A stretch of DNA of 64,000 nt from Bacteroidota bacterium (GTDB lineage Bacteria; Bacteroidota; Bacteroidia; Flavobacteriales; Schleiferiaceae), in assembly GCA_024742495.1 (NCBI GenBank), contig JANSYJ010000002.1, positions 310,001-374,000 of the forward strand, in the 5' to 3' direction. The translations under genes were made by a program, and so were the position numbers. Below, piece after piece: positions 28,701-37,470 of this stretch (positions within the stretch are counted from its first letter, which is position 1; each line of letters begins with the position of its first letter). Under the pieces are notes generated by a model that saw nothing but the letters and a program-made list of their open reading frames with translations, ran no database searches and was not told the DNA's origin.

Positions 28701-30097
28701 TGCTCCGAAAAGCCATGGGAAAGAAGAAGCGCGATGTCCTCGATAAAATGAAGCCTCAATTTATTGAGCAGGGAAAAGAGCGCGGACATGATGAGGAGAA
28801 ACTCAATAAAATTTGGAAAGACTGGGAGGCCTTTGCAGCCTATGCATTTAATAAATCCCATTCTACTTGTTATTCAGTAGTAGCCTTTCATACAGGCTAT
28901 CTTAAAGCAAATTATCCGGCGGAGTATATGGCTTCGGTGCTCACCCATAACATGAATGATATAAAGAAGGTTACCTTTTTTATGGAAGAGTGTAAGCGGA
29001 TGGAAATCCCCGTTTTGGGTCCGGATGTAAATGAATCGCAATTTAAATTTACCGTAAATGAGAAAGGAGCAATTCGCTTTGGACTAGGCGGAATGAAGGG
29101 CGTTGGTGAAAATGCGGTTTTGGCCATTGTGGATGAAAGGCTTGAAAATGGAGCCTATCCTAGTTTCTTTGATTTATTAAAGCGCATCGATCTCCGGGCG
29201 GTAAATAAGAAAACCTTGGAAAGCCTGGCTCTTGGCGGGGCATTTGATGATTTCCCAAAAGTTCATCGGGCCACCTTTTTTAATGAAGGCCAGGATGGAA
29301 AGTCCTTTTTAGAAAGAGCCCTTCGATATGCTCAAATGCACAAGGCTCAAGAAGAATCTGCCCAGGTATCCCTTTTTGGAGAAAGTCAGGAAGTAGATAT
29401 GCCCGAACCGGAAGTGCCGGTGGTGCAAGCTTGGCCTCGAATGTTTTTATTGGGCAAGGAGAAGGAGGTAAACGGACTCTATCTAAGCTCTCATCCCTTA
29501 GATGATTTTCGTTATGAGATGGAGCTAGTGGTGAGCAATAAGCTTTCGGAGTTCCAGTATATCGAGCGCATGAACGATTTTACGGTAGCGGGTATTATTT
29601 CCGATGCCTTGCATTTAACTGCGCGTAGTGGTAAGCCCTTTGGTCGATTTACTATTGAAGATTACAGCGGTAAGCATGAATTTGCTTTATTCGGAGATGA
29701 ATACCTAAAGTTCAAGTCTTATATCGAAACCAATCTTTTGGTACTCATTCGCGGTAAGGTATCGCGCTACACGCCTAGGTGGGAAGGTGCAACGGAAAGG
29801 ATTGAAGCCAAGATTACGCAGATTAGCCTCATTCAAGATGCATTAGATCGTCATGCGCGAGGAATTGAATTGCAGTTGGCGGTTCAGGATGTTTCTCCCG
29901 AAAATATAGAAAGCATTGATAGACTTATCAATGAATATCAAGGAGAGAAGGCGATGAATTTAGTGGTTTTTGATGCGGATAATCCCAAGATAAACCTCCG
30001 AATGCCGCGTCGCTCCAAGGCTGGCGTAAGTTTAACTAAGGATAGTTTAGACGCCTTTAAGCAATTGCCCTTTGCTCGTATGCAATTGAAAACCTAG
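25790..30097 (+). CDS. dnaE: DNA polymerase III alpha subunit with N-terminal proofreading exonuclease
   Basis: A 1435-aa replicative polymerase starting at GTG. Residues 1 to about 185 are a DnaQ-like 3'-5' exonuclease (FDTETTG, then GHNVQFDNNVL and HNAAADVEATA). A PHP domain starts near residue 255 (FTHLHVHTQYS). The polymerase palm carries the catalytic acids in PDIDIDFDDEG (about residue 661), followed by the fingers, beta-binding region and an OB domain near 1190-1290. The fused exonuclease is the arrangement found in many Bacteroidota, so a separate epsilon subunit is not needed for proofreading. This is the main DnaE; a second alpha-type polymerase starts at the right end of the window. 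Confidence 0.96.
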   Translation: MFLIFDTETTGLPIRDDAPLSDFDNWPRAVQIAWQLHDEKGQLVEAKDFVIKPEGFDIPFNAAKVHGITTAVAEEYGIALEEAMAEFSKAVEKTTFLVGHNVQFDNNVLGCEYLRLEQKNLLEGKKVLDTGEETREYCQLPGGRGGQFKMPKLEELYEKLFGHKFAEAHNAAADVEATARSFFEALRLGIYSNSRLEWTDGQREDFDSANPTTIAPIGLKVRSFKKLAQELEAKQAVAGGVGVEGQVSLDEDLKFTHLHVHTQYSILQATCDINALINKAKEDGMPAVAMTDIANLYGAFKFVSAARAAGLKPIVGVEFYLCRNHKDRSVKDNGYQIVAIAKNKAGYHSLAKLSSHAFVDGYYYVPRIDKELLLQYKENLIITTGGLSGEIPRLILNVGEKQAEESFEWYYNQFGDDFYVELVDHGLEENKVVNQTLIRFARKYGVKFFASNDAYYLNEGDANAHDILLCVKEGEYQSTPIGRGRGYRYGFPNDQFYFKTDAEMKRLFASIPEAIANTQEIVDKVESYDLARDVLLPAFDIPEDFVDPLDEEDGGKRGENNYLKHLTYVGAEKRYGTISEDVKSRLDFELETIANTGYPGYFLIVQDFTSQARKMGVSVGPGRGSAAGSAVAYCIGITNVDPIKYDLLFERFLNPDRVSLPDIDIDFDDEGRGKIIDWVVNKYGQNQVAQIITYGTMAGKSAIRDAGRVLQLPLSETDRVAKLVPDTKLNKLFSWTDKEMGEKLNGDLFQLGKQLKELAQQEDRLEAQVVNQARILEGSVRNTGIHACGVIITPDDITKFVPVSVAKDSDLYVTQFDNSVVESAGMLKMDFLGLKTLSIIKDAIKIVKDRHDVSIDPDEIPLDDLKTFELYQSGQTNGTFQFESPGMQKHLKALKPDKFADLIAMNALYRPGPLEYIPNFIARKNGQEEISYDLPDMEEYLAETYGITVYQEQVMLLSQKLAGFTKGEADVLRKAMGKKKRDVLDKMKPQFIEQGKERGHDEEKLNKIWKDWEAFAAYAFNKSHSTCYSVVAFHTGYLKANYPAEYMASVLTHNMNDIKKVTFFMEECKRMEIPVLGPDVNESQFKFTVNEKGAIRFGLGGMKGVGENAVLAIVDERLENGAYPSFFDLLKRIDLRAVNKKTLESLALGGAFDDFPKVHRATFFNEGQDGKSFLERALRYAQMHKAQEESAQVSLFGESQEVDMPEPEVPVVQAWPRMFLLGKEKEVNGLYLSSHPLDDFRYEMELVVSNKLSEFQYIERMNDFTVAGIISDALHLTARSGKPFGRFTIEDYSGKHEFALFGDEYLKFKSYIETNLLVLIRGKVSRYTPRWEGATERIEAKITQISLIQDALDRHARGIELQLAVQDVSPENIESIDRLINEYQGEKAMNLVVFDADNPKINLRMPRRSKAGVSLTKDSLDAFKQLPFARMQLKT

Positions 30098-30137
30098 TCA
30101 GGATTCAATAGGCATTTCGATATACTAATGGAAAGAC

Positions 30138-30145
30138 TAATTTTG
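30138..30145 (+). promoter_or_regulatory. -7 box of trxA
   Basis: TAATTTTG matches TAnnTTTG and lies 23 bases before the trxA ATG. No strong TTG is seen at -33. Confidence 0.55.
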
Positions 30146-30168
30146 TAAACCTAAATAAAGAAAGAAAA

Positions 30169-30486
30169 ATGGCACAAGAATTTACCGAGTCCAATTTTGA
30201 AGAATTGGTACTAAAATCTGACAAACCTGTATTAGTTGACTTTTGGGCAGAATGGTGTGGACCATGTCGCATGGTTGGCCCAATCGTAGACGAGTTGTCT
30301 CAAGAGTATGATGGTAAAGCAGTAATAGGAAAGGTAAATGTTGATGAGCATGGCGAGATCAGCATGAAATATGGCATCCGCAATATCCCAACCTTACTTG
30401 TTTTTAAAAATGGTGAGGTTGTAGACAAGCAAGTAGGTGTAGCTCCAAAAACGGCCTTGGCGGCCAAGCTGGATGCTCAAATGTAA
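30169..30486 (+). CDS. trxA: Thioredoxin
   Basis: A 105-aa cytosolic thiol-disulfide reductant of standard length. The redox site is WCGPC with Cys30 and Cys33, preceded by the buried Asp in LVDFWAEW, and the cis-Pro loop is present in [10 protein letters not shown]. It is monocistronic, with its own promoter and terminator. Nothing unusual is visible. Confidence 0.97.
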   Translation: MAQEFTESNFEELVLKSDKPVLVDFWAEWCGPCRMVGPIVDELSQEYDGKAVIGKVNVDEHGEISMKYGIRNIPTLLVFKNGEVVDKQVGVAPKTALAAKLDAQM

Positions 30487-30504
30487 TTGCGGCTTATAAA
30501 TTTT

Positions 30505-30538
30505 AAAAAACCCGTTCATGAAAATGAGCGGGTTTTTT
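30505..30538 (+). terminator. Terminator of trxA
   Basis: AAAAAACCCG pairs with CGGGTTTTTT, with a further TCAT/ATGA pairing inside the loop, followed by the T run. It lies 19 bases after the trxA stop codon. Confidence 0.88.
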
Positions 30539-30592
30539 TAGGTCTTTTAAGTCCGTTTCTTTATTATTGTTTAAATCCATTAAAGCTAAAAT

Positions 30593-31531
30593 GTGTCTGA
30601 TAATCAAGCTCTAGAGCCTTATAACTATCGAGATTTTGAGCATCTTGAGCTTTTAGCACGACAGGTTGTGGAGGGCTTTATTACCGGGCTTCATAAAAGT
30701 CCCTTTCACGGTTTCTCAGTGGAGTTTTCAGAGCATCGTATTTACAATCCTGGTGAATCTATACGAAATATTGATTGGAAGCTTTTTGCCCGCACTGATC
30801 GCTTATATACCAAGCGCTATGAGGAGGAAACAAATTTGCGTTGTCGCTTTCTTTTAGATACTTCCGGCAGCATGTTCTATCCGCAGGAGCGGATGCGAAA
30901 TTTCCAGTATCCTTCAAAATTTCTTTTTGGAGCCACTAGCATATTAGCACTTATGAATTTGCTCAAGCGTCAGAGAGATGCGGTGGCTTTAAGCTTATTC
31001 GGGAGATCCGACTTTCACAGTCAATCCGGTTCTACCTATCAGCATCATAAAGCTATTGCCACTAAGCTTTATCAAGTGCTGGAGCAAAATCAACTCCAAG
31101 CAAAGGAGGAGGTTAGTTTAAGTGAGCAATTGCACTTAATGGCCGAACGTACTGCTCGTCGTTCCATGGTTATTGTTTTTAGCGACCTATTAGATGTTCA
31201 AGATGATCCTGAAGCGTTTTTAAATGCCCTGCAACATTTGAAGCATGGTAAGCATGAAATCGTTTTATTTTGGACCATCGATCAAAGCACTGAATCCAAT
31301 TTTAATTTCGACTCGGGTCCACATCGATTCGTGGATCTAGAAACGGGCTTGGAATTAAAGTTGAACCCCGCCGAAATCAAGGACAGCTATCAGCGGAAAA
31401 TGGAGGGTTTCAGGAAGCTAATTACCGAGAAGTGCCTGCAATATCAAATCGATCTTCATGAAGTGGATGTCGCTCAAGGCTATCAAAGAATTTTACAATC
31501 CTATTTAATAAAACGAAAAAAGCTGTTTTAA
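30593..31531 (+). CDS. DUF58 domain protein
   Basis: A 312-aa protein starting at GTG 30593; an ATG two bases upstream is out of frame and meets a stop. The N-terminal block HRIYNPGESIRNIDWKLFAR followed by FLLDTSGSM (a vWA-like MIDAS) identifies the DUF58 family. DUF58 proteins usually pair with a MoxR-type AAA ATPase, which is not next to this gene. Here the next gene, an alkaline phosphatase, overlaps the stop by one base (TAATG), so the two are translationally coupled. Function is unknown beyond the family association with chaperone-like complexes. Confidence 0.88.
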   Translation: MSDNQALEPYNYRDFEHLELLARQVVEGFITGLHKSPFHGFSVEFSEHRIYNPGESIRNIDWKLFARTDRLYTKRYEEETNLRCRFLLDTSGSMFYPQERMRNFQYPSKFLFGATSILALMNLLKRQRDAVALSLFGRSDFHSQSGSTYQHHKAIATKLYQVLEQNQLQAKEEVSLSEQLHLMAERTARRSMVIVFSDLLDVQDDPEAFLNALQHLKHGKHEIVLFWTIDQSTESNFNFDSGPHRFVDLETGLELKLNPAEIKDSYQRKMEGFRKLITEKCLQYQIDLHEVDVAQGYQRILQSYLIKRKKLF

Positions 31532-32655
31532 TGAATTTTAGTGTTCTTATTCTCAGTGTGTTTCTAAGCCTGATGCCAGGTCAAGCAGATGAAAGCCCAA
31601 AAGCTCCAATCAAGGCTCCTAAAAAAGCGCCTAATATCATTTTATTGATTGGTGACGGAATGGGCCATAGCCAATTGTCTTCGGCTTTATTTTATGGAGA
31701 AGGCGAGCCTAATTATGTGCGTTTTCCCATTGTTGGCTTGAGTAGAACCTCCAGCAGCAGTCATAAAATTACCGATTCCGCAGCGGGCGCTACCGCCTTT
31801 AGTTGCGGGATTAAAACTTATAATGGTTCCATTGGCATGGCTGCCGATACAAGCGCGGTTGAAACCATTTTAGAGTATTTAGCAGATCGGGAGTGCAAGA
31901 CCGGTGTAATATCTACTTCCTCCATTACCCATGCAACTCCCGCTTCTTTTTATGCGCATGTTCCCCTTCGGAAACAGGAGTTTGAAATTGCCGAACAGTT
32001 AATTGCCTCCAAGGTAGATTTTGCCGCTGGTGGTGGTAAGCGATTCTTTTTTAATCGCCTAGATGAAAGGAATCTGTTTCCGGAATTTGCCAAAGCGGGT
32101 ATTGTGGTCGATACCAATGCCTTAATCGCCAAGGAATGGGAGTCTGATCAGCGCTATGCCTACTTATTGGCCGATGGCGGCATGACACCCGTTTACAAAG
32201 GTCGAGATGAGTTTTTGCCCAATGCAACCGCCATGGCTCTGGATTACTTTGATAAAACCGATCCTGAGGCTCCATTTTTTATGATGGTTGAGGGATCCCA
32301 AATTGATTGGGGTGGTCATGCCAATAACGGAGAGTATCTGGTTGAGGAAATGTTAGATTTTGACAAGGCGATTGGAGTGGCCTTAGATTATGCCGAGGCT
32401 GACGGCAATACCTTGGTTATTGTTACTGCCGATCACGAATGTGGTGCCTTTGCCTTGGTGAGCACAAAGGTGCAGGTTCCTTTTCAAGGCATGCAAAGCG
32501 ATTACGATTCCCTAAGTTTTAGTTTTGGTAGTGGAGGCCATTCTGCGGCAATGGTGCCAGTTTTAGCATTTGGCCCCGGGGCGGAGGCTTTTAGCGGGAT
32601 TTATCAAAACAATAGCATTTATGCCAAAATGATGGCCTGCTTAGAAGAGAACTAA
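31531..32655 (+). CDS. Alkaline phosphatase
   Basis: A 374-aa periplasmic or secreted phosphomonoesterase. A signal peptide covers about the first 20 residues. The metal and nucleophile motifs are intact: IGDGMGHSQL near the N-terminus, the catalytic Ser83 in ITDSAAGATA, and the C-terminal metal ligands in VTADHECGAF and SGGHS. It releases inorganic phosphate from organic esters. It overlaps the DUF58 gene by one base and is followed by a strong hairpin. Confidence 0.93.
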   Translation: MNFSVLILSVFLSLMPGQADESPKAPIKAPKKAPNIILLIGDGMGHSQLSSALFYGEGEPNYVRFPIVGLSRTSSSSHKITDSAAGATAFSCGIKTYNGSIGMAADTSAVETILEYLADRECKTGVISTSSITHATPASFYAHVPLRKQEFEIAEQLIASKVDFAAGGGKRFFFNRLDERNLFPEFAKAGIVVDTNALIAKEWESDQRYAYLLADGGMTPVYKGRDEFLPNATAMALDYFDKTDPEAPFFMMVEGSQIDWGGHANNGEYLVEEMLDFDKAIGVALDYAEADGNTLVIVTADHECGAFALVSTKVQVPFQGMQSDYDSLSFSFGSGGHSAAMVPVLAFGPGAEAFSGIYQNNSIYAKMMACLEEN

Positions 32656-32660
32656 AAAAA

Positions 32661-32686
32661 AACGCGCTAGAATGAACTAGCGCGTT
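32661..32686. terminator. Bidirectional terminator after alkaline phosphatase
   Basis: AACGCGCTAG (32661-32670) pairs perfectly with CTAGCGCGTT (32677-32686) around a 6-nt loop. A flanking A tract on the left favours termination of minus-strand transcripts; the plus-strand T run is short. Confidence 0.8.
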
Positions 32687-32788
32687 TATTGAGTATACCC
32701 CCTCGAATGTTTTCGTATTGGCCTATCTATTACCCACTAAGAAAAAGACCGAAAATGCATTCACAGGTATTACTGCAGAATAAAATTC

Positions 32789-33136
32789 TTATACCGCAGG
32801 TCGCAGCAGGATGCGATTCATAGAATCCAATGCCATTTGAACCTGAAACTTTAATTCCAAATCCGGCAATTCTATATCAAGTCTGTTATACAGGGGTTCG
32901 TTTTCCGAAACACTGTACTCAAAATGATGATCACCGCTCCTAAATTCTCTTAAGCGAACAATTAACTCATAGTTGCGATCGCCCTTCCGGTCTTTGATGT
33001 GATAAAACGAAGTTCTCGGTATTTTACCTAAACTCGTTTCAAAATCTTTTTCCGAACGTGAAAGCTTTGGTATGGCTTGCACCCGATCGAATCTAGCGGT
33101 TAATAGTTCTAAAGCTTCTTCTTTAGCTATTACCAT
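32789..33136 (-). CDS. Conserved small protein of unknown function
   Basis: A 115-aa protein, MVIAKEEALELLT onward. The ATG at 33136 is chosen because a complete promoter (33159-33190) lies just upstream; a longer reading from 33190 would start inside that promoter. No membrane segment, signal or known motif is seen; the mix of charged helix and beta strands suggests a small soluble domain. It is convergent with the alkaline phosphatase gene. I do not recognise the family. Confidence 0.65.
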   Translation of the reverse strand: MVIAKEEALELLTARFDRVQAIPKLSRSEKDFETSLGKIPRTSFYHIKDRKGDRNYELIVRLREFRSGDHHFEYSVSENEPLYNRLDIELPDLELKFQVQMALDSMNRILLRPAV

Positions 33137-33158
33137 AATAAATCCCTCTATACGGCCA

Positions 33159-33190
33159 CAAATATATGAATTTCGTCCACAAATTATCAA
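33159..33190 (-). promoter_or_regulatory. Promoter of the 115-aa protein gene
   Basis: On the minus strand a TTG (33190-33188) and a TATATTTG -7 box (33166-33159) are separated by 21 bp, matching the Bacteroidota pattern. It decides the downstream start codon at 33136. Confidence 0.6.
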
Positions 33191-33351
33191 GAATCAGGTG
33201 CTTAGGTTGCATGAAATTCCATCAATTATTAGGTAAGTGCTTGTAATACAGCTATGTATATTGTCTGTTTTTTCGACAATATGGTAGAATTTGCCCCTTG
33301 GATTTTACACTTTTATCACTTAAAAGCAAGAAATTATTGATTTTCAATAGC

Positions 33352-36135
33352 TTAGTTTAAAACCACGGTTTCATGCATAAACTGACCATCGCGTTCTACC
33401 ATTAATTGGTAAATGCCTCGGTCAAAGTCGGCTGCCGAAATCTCCAGATAAGCACCACTATTGTGTTCTTCCATACTAGAGCTATAAACCAGTCTTCCGC
33501 TCATATCGCGCAAGCTTAATTTCGCTGAGGAGCGACCTTTACCTAGCAATTCAACCCTAATGAAACTGTTGCTCGGATTAGGATAAACCATTAGTTCATT
33601 TTTAAATAGCGGGTTTTCGCCAACTGAAATAATGCCTTGAACTTCCACTTTCTTAGATGTGTATAAACGGTATTCACCCGCCTGAAGATTAATTAGGGCA
33701 TTTACGGAGCTAACATTAATGCTATCGCCACTAAAGTATTCATACCACCAACCGGTACTTTGGAAGGCAGGATTAACATCATTGCTGCTCACGCCAAAGT
33801 TGCCAAGTACCACAGCGTCAAAGTCGGGGTGATCCAAATTAATACGCTTAGTGATATTACTCAGTGAGTAGCGAAAATTGTCACTATTAAAAGTGGGGTT
33901 TTGCACGCGTAGGCGGATGAGCTCCGAGGTAATCCCATACAAGCGCGCCCGATTGGAGTTTTGCTGGTAATTCCATAAAATGGGCTTATTGCAAATTCTG
34001 CAAGGGTCATTGATGCCAATATCATAACCAAGCTCACCAAATTGCCACAGCATTTTTGGACCAGGAGCTAGGTAGAGGAATAGGGAGCTAAGCTCTTTAC
34101 GCAATAAGGCGGTGGCCAAATCCTGCGTATTATAAGAGCCTTGAGAATTTCCGAAATTCTGAAGTTTATAAAGGATGCGTTCCTCATCATGACTTTCTTG
34201 GTAGCCTATTAAATACTTATTATTCCAGCCTCGGTTACTGTGGAGAATACCACTGAAATTGGAAGCAAAGCCCATGGCGCCTTCGGTATATTCATGATTC
34301 ATATTTCCCCATAAAAGAAAACCTTGGTCGGAGAGTGCTTTCTCCTCGGCATTATCGGCGAAATGTTCTAGGATCATATAAGTGCCAGGCTTGGCAGCTT
34401 CCATCTTGGTCTTAAGACGATTTAGAATGTCAATTCTACTTTGGTCATATTGGCCCCAAGCAGCTACATTACCCAAGGTATTATTCTGGGTAAAGCCTTT
34501 GGATAAATCCATGCGGTAACCATCCACATTGTATTCAGAAACCCAATACTCCATAACCTTATCGGCAAAAACAGCGGTTGCGGCCGATTCATGGTTAAAG
34601 TCAAAGCCTACATTAAAGTCATGCTTGGGATCTTGATTTAACCAAGGGTTTTGAGCAGACGGCTTCCCAAATTGCCCAGCACCGGGATCGAAATACAATT
34701 GCACAAAGGGGCTCAGACCAAAAGCATGATTGAGCACCACATCGATGAAAACGGCAATACCTCGTCCGTGACATTCATCTACAAAGGCTTTGAATTTTTC
34801 GGGACTGCCATAATACTTATCCAGTGCAAGGTGGAAGCTTGGATTGTAACCCCAGCTTTCATTGCCTTCAAATTCATTAACCGGCATCAGCTCTATGGCA
34901 TTAATGCCGAGGCGCTGCAAATAGTCAAGAGTATCAATTAAAGTTTGATAGTTATGCGCGGCTATAAAATCGCGAATAAGCAATTCGTAAATGATTAGAT
35001 CTTCCTTGGCGGGAGGAGTGAAATTTGGATTCTGCCAAGTATAAGTAGGAGCATCCATTTGTACGAGGCTTGCAATACCATTAGTCTTGCCTGTAGGATA
35101 GGCCGGTAAGTTCGGCCAGGTATTAGCACCAATGAAGCCATCATTCCAAGGATCTAATACTAATTCGGAATAAGGGTCGGCAATTTTAATAGCACCATCT
35201 ACCCAATATTGAAAAGCATAGTAATCACCGGGATTAAGGCTATCAATGCTTAACCACCAATCTTCCCCATTGGGATCTTTTTTCATGAAGTAATCTGGAT
35301 GCGGTTGCCAATCGTTGAAATCGCCAATTACATAAACGTAATTCTTAAAGGGGGCATGCAGCTTTAAGCTGATGGAGCTAGCACTAATATGATTAATTCC
35401 GTATTCCAAGCCACTGGGAACCGCTTGCGTTTGAACGGGATTATTAACCACATAGTAAACTGTATCTCTTACCACGGTGGTGCCATCGTCGGCAACAAAT
35501 TCAACTAAATGCAGTCCGGGGGCTCCGGCATTATAAGACAAATTATAAGTTCGAGTATTTGTGGCTGAGCCCATCAATACGCCATTGTCGTAAAAATCTA
35601 AATCGGCATCTAAGCTACTCGCTCCCTTAAAGTTGAGGTTTTGCCCTGCATTAACAATTTGGGTGGTACTGGGGCTAATAATCGTGGCGAGTAAACCAGC
35701 ATTCGCTGGATAAATGGGATAAAAGATATCGCTGCCATCGGCTGCTCGACCAACAACATTTCCTGAAGCATCACGAAAAACAAATGCTAATCCATTAACC
35801 GTAGTGCCAGAATTAACACCGTAAAAAGTAGGTATGTGGTAAGTAATACTATGCTTGTTATTTCCAATGGAAGTCATAAGCACATTAGGGTCAGAGGTGC
35901 CCCAATTACCTTGAACGTTTTGCCAACTTCCAGCGCCACCGCTTTGAGTGATAATTCCAGTGTGTGCGTAAATGGGAACAAATCCACTTAAGGCGCCATT
36001 ACCCTCAGTAGCATCAAAAGTTATGGTAACGGTATCGTTTTGGGTGGGAAAGGCTGGATCCACCGTAATTACTTGCGCGAAAAAGTATAGAGGGCAAAAA
36101 AGTAAGATCCAAAGTCGATTTATCTTCAAAGTCAT
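33352..36135 (-). CDS. Secreted GH13 alpha-amylase with T9SS sorting domain
   Basis: Start set at the ATG at 36135, which begins a signal peptide (MTLKINRLWILLFCPLYFFAQ); an in-frame TTG at 36156 is less likely. The 927-aa protein has an N-terminal beta-sandwich (about 20-140), a short Ig-like region, a CBM48-like early-set domain (about 245-335, with VYVIGDFNDWQP), a GH13 catalytic barrel and a C-terminal type A T9SS domain (from VYPNPSNS). Region I is IDVVLNH, the nucleophile is Asp543 in YRMDLSKG, the acid/base is Glu590 in MILEHF, and the third acid is Asp650 in SHDEER. It should cleave alpha-1,4-glucan outside the cell and feed the intracellular GH31, GlgB and GlgE-like enzymes. An operator-like palindrome sits upstream. 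Confidence 0.93.
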   Translation of the reverse strand: MTLKINRLWILLFCPLYFFAQVITVDPAFPTQNDTVTITFDATEGNGALSGFVPIYAHTGIITQSGGAGSWQNVQGNWGTSDPNVLMTSIGNNKHSITYHIPTFYGVNSGTTVNGLAFVFRDASGNVVGRAADGSDIFYPIYPANAGLLATIISPSTTQIVNAGQNLNFKGASSLDADLDFYDNGVLMGSATNTRTYNLSYNAGAPGLHLVEFVADDGTTVVRDTVYYVVNNPVQTQAVPSGLEYGINHISASSISLKLHAPFKNYVYVIGDFNDWQPHPDYFMKKDPNGEDWWLSIDSLNPGDYYAFQYWVDGAIKIADPYSELVLDPWNDGFIGANTWPNLPAYPTGKTNGIASLVQMDAPTYTWQNPNFTPPAKEDLIIYELLIRDFIAAHNYQTLIDTLDYLQRLGINAIELMPVNEFEGNESWGYNPSFHLALDKYYGSPEKFKAFVDECHGRGIAVFIDVVLNHAFGLSPFVQLYFDPGAGQFGKPSAQNPWLNQDPKHDFNVGFDFNHESAATAVFADKVMEYWVSEYNVDGYRMDLSKGFTQNNTLGNVAAWGQYDQSRIDILNRLKTKMEAAKPGTYMILEHFADNAEEKALSDQGFLLWGNMNHEYTEGAMGFASNFSGILHSNRGWNNKYLIGYQESHDEERILYKLQNFGNSQGSYNTQDLATALLRKELSSLFLYLAPGPKMLWQFGELGYDIGINDPCRICNKPILWNYQQNSNRARLYGITSELIRLRVQNPTFNSDNFRYSLSNITKRINLDHPDFDAVVLGNFGVSSNDVNPAFQSTGWWYEYFSGDSINVSSVNALINLQAGEYRLYTSKKVEVQGIISVGENPLFKNELMVYPNPSNSFIRVELLGKGRSSAKLSLRDMSGRLVYSSSMEEHNSGAYLEISAADFDRGIYQLMVERDGQFMHETVVLN

Positions 36136-36219
36136 CAGAGTAAATATTTGTCGCAATTTAAGAAAAAAACGAATGCTAAAAATTGACCTTCGTTCTGTAT
36201 CCCTTTGTGGCTCTATTTT

Positions 36220-36238
36220 GTGTCAATTGTACACTTAA
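36220..36238. promoter_or_regulatory. Candidate operator of the secreted amylase gene
   Basis: GTGTCAATTGTACACTTAA contains a 15-bp near-palindrome (36220-36234) matching GTGTAAANTTTACAC at all but two positions. It lies 85 bp upstream of the amylase start codon. rdgB diverges to the right, but housekeeping control there is less likely. Confidence 0.55.
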
Positions 36239-36374
36239 GCCTTTATCCATAGGAGATTCCGCAAGTCCTTGGTGTGAAGCTCCATTATAGTTGGCGGAGA
36301 AAATGCCAATCTCAAAAATTAAAGAAGAGCCCAGTTTTGGCGTATTTCATTTCTTTGCCGAAATAATTTTTGCC

Positions 36375-36959
36375 ATGGACTTGATTTTCGCATCCCATAA
36401 TGATCATAAATGCCGTGAGATTAGAGCGCTTTTACCTGATGCTCATGTATCAAGTCTTAAGGATCTTAATTTTACCGATGAAATCCCGGAAACGGGAACT
36501 ACCCTTGAAGCCAATGCCGCTATTAAAGCCCAGCGAATTTATGATGAGTTTGGCAAGGCGGTTTTCGCGGATGATACGGGATTAATTGTCCCCAGCTTAA
36601 ATAATGAACCAGGGGTTTATTCGGCTCGTTATGCGGGTGAAAATGCCAATGCCGAATCGAATATGGCGAAGCTCCTCGCTAATTTGGAACAGCAGGCAGA
36701 TCGCAGCGCTTATTTCGAAACAGTGATTTGTTTTATAAATGCAAAAGGCGAGCAGCATTTTTTTAGAGGTCGCGTGGATGGCGAAATCTTAATGCATAAA
36801 CACGGGGAAGAGGGCTTTGGTTATGATCCGATCTTTAAACCGAAGGAAGGAAATCGCAGTTTTGCTCAAATGAGCTCAATCGAAAAGAATCGCATAAGTC
36901 ATCGTGGAAGAGCCCTCGCCGCATTTATTCAGTTTCTTCAGTCCACTGAAAAAAACTAA
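36375..36959 (+). CDS. rdgB: Non-canonical purine NTP pyrophosphatase
   Basis: A 194-aa cytosolic enzyme of the RdgB/HAM1 family that hydrolyses ITP, dITP and XTP to monophosphates, removing damaged nucleotides. The start is the ATG at 36375 (MDLIFASHNDHKCREI), where the family N-terminus begins; upstream in-frame codons do not resemble it. Conserved blocks include ADDTGLIVPSLNNEPGVYSARYAG and GFGYDPIF. The 3' end overlaps the convergent rsmD gene by 35 bp. Confidence 0.95.
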   Translation: MDLIFASHNDHKCREIRALLPDAHVSSLKDLNFTDEIPETGTTLEANAAIKAQRIYDEFGKAVFADDTGLIVPSLNNEPGVYSARYAGENANAESNMAKLLANLEQQADRSAYFETVICFINAKGEQHFFRGRVDGEILMHKHGEEGFGYDPIFKPKEGNRSFAQMSSIEKNRISHRGRALAAFIQFLQSTEKN

Positions 36960-37470
36960 AAGCCACTTTACCATATTTCCGCATCTCGTAAAAGTGCTCT
37001 ACTTCAGAAAGGTCTGTTTCTCTATCGTGCTCGATAACAAGAAAGCCTTCTTCCTGAATTAGCTTCTTGAAAAAAACCTGATCTACTAATGCGGTATAGT
37101 CGGTGTAATCGTAAGGTGGATCGGCGATAATGAGATCATAAACCTTGTAATCGCGCTTCACATATTCCAAGGCATCACTGCGATGAACTTCAATGTCGAA
37201 CTGTAAACTTTCGGAAGTCTTACTTATAAATTGACAACATTTTGGGTTTTGATCTACTGCAGTAATGGAAGAACATCCTCTACTGGCAAACTCATAACTC
37301 AAGTTGCCAGTACCCGCGAATAAATCCAGCACGCTGATTTCATCCAAATAAAAATGATTATTCAGAATATTGAAAAGGGCCTCCTTGGCAAAATCTGTGG
37401 TGGGCCGAACGGGAAGGGCTGGCGCCTTAATTATTTTCCCTCGAAACTTACCGCTAATGATTCGGGTCAT
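36925..37470 (-). CDS. rsmD: 16S rRNA (guanine(966)-N2)-methyltransferase
   Basis: A 181-aa SAM-dependent methyltransferase. It starts with the family signature RIISGKFRGKIIKAP and RPTTDFAKEALFNIL, has the SAM loop LDLFAGTGNLSYE, and the catalytic motif ADPPYDY. Its start overlaps the DUF3822 gene by 4 bp (ATGA), so the two are translationally coupled; this pairing is usual in Flavobacteriia. Confidence 0.95.
   Translation of the reverse strand: MTRIISGKFRGKIIKAPALPVRPTTDFAKEALFNILNNHFYLDEISVLDLFAGTGNLSYEFASRGCSSITAVDQNPKCCQFISKTSESLQFDIEVHRSDALEYVKRDYKVYDLIIADPPYDYTDYTALVDQVFFKKLIQEEGFLVIEHDRETDLSEVEHFYEMRKYGKVAFSFFQWTEETE

Noticed and set aside
33304-33310. TTTACAC half-site resembling the alpha-glucan operator
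   Set aside because: There is no matching left arm and it lies downstream of the amylase gene, not before a start codon.
36135-36156. Longer N-terminus of the secreted amylase from TTG 36156
   Set aside because: The ATG at 36135 gives a standard signal peptide, whereas the extension adds residues before it without benefit.
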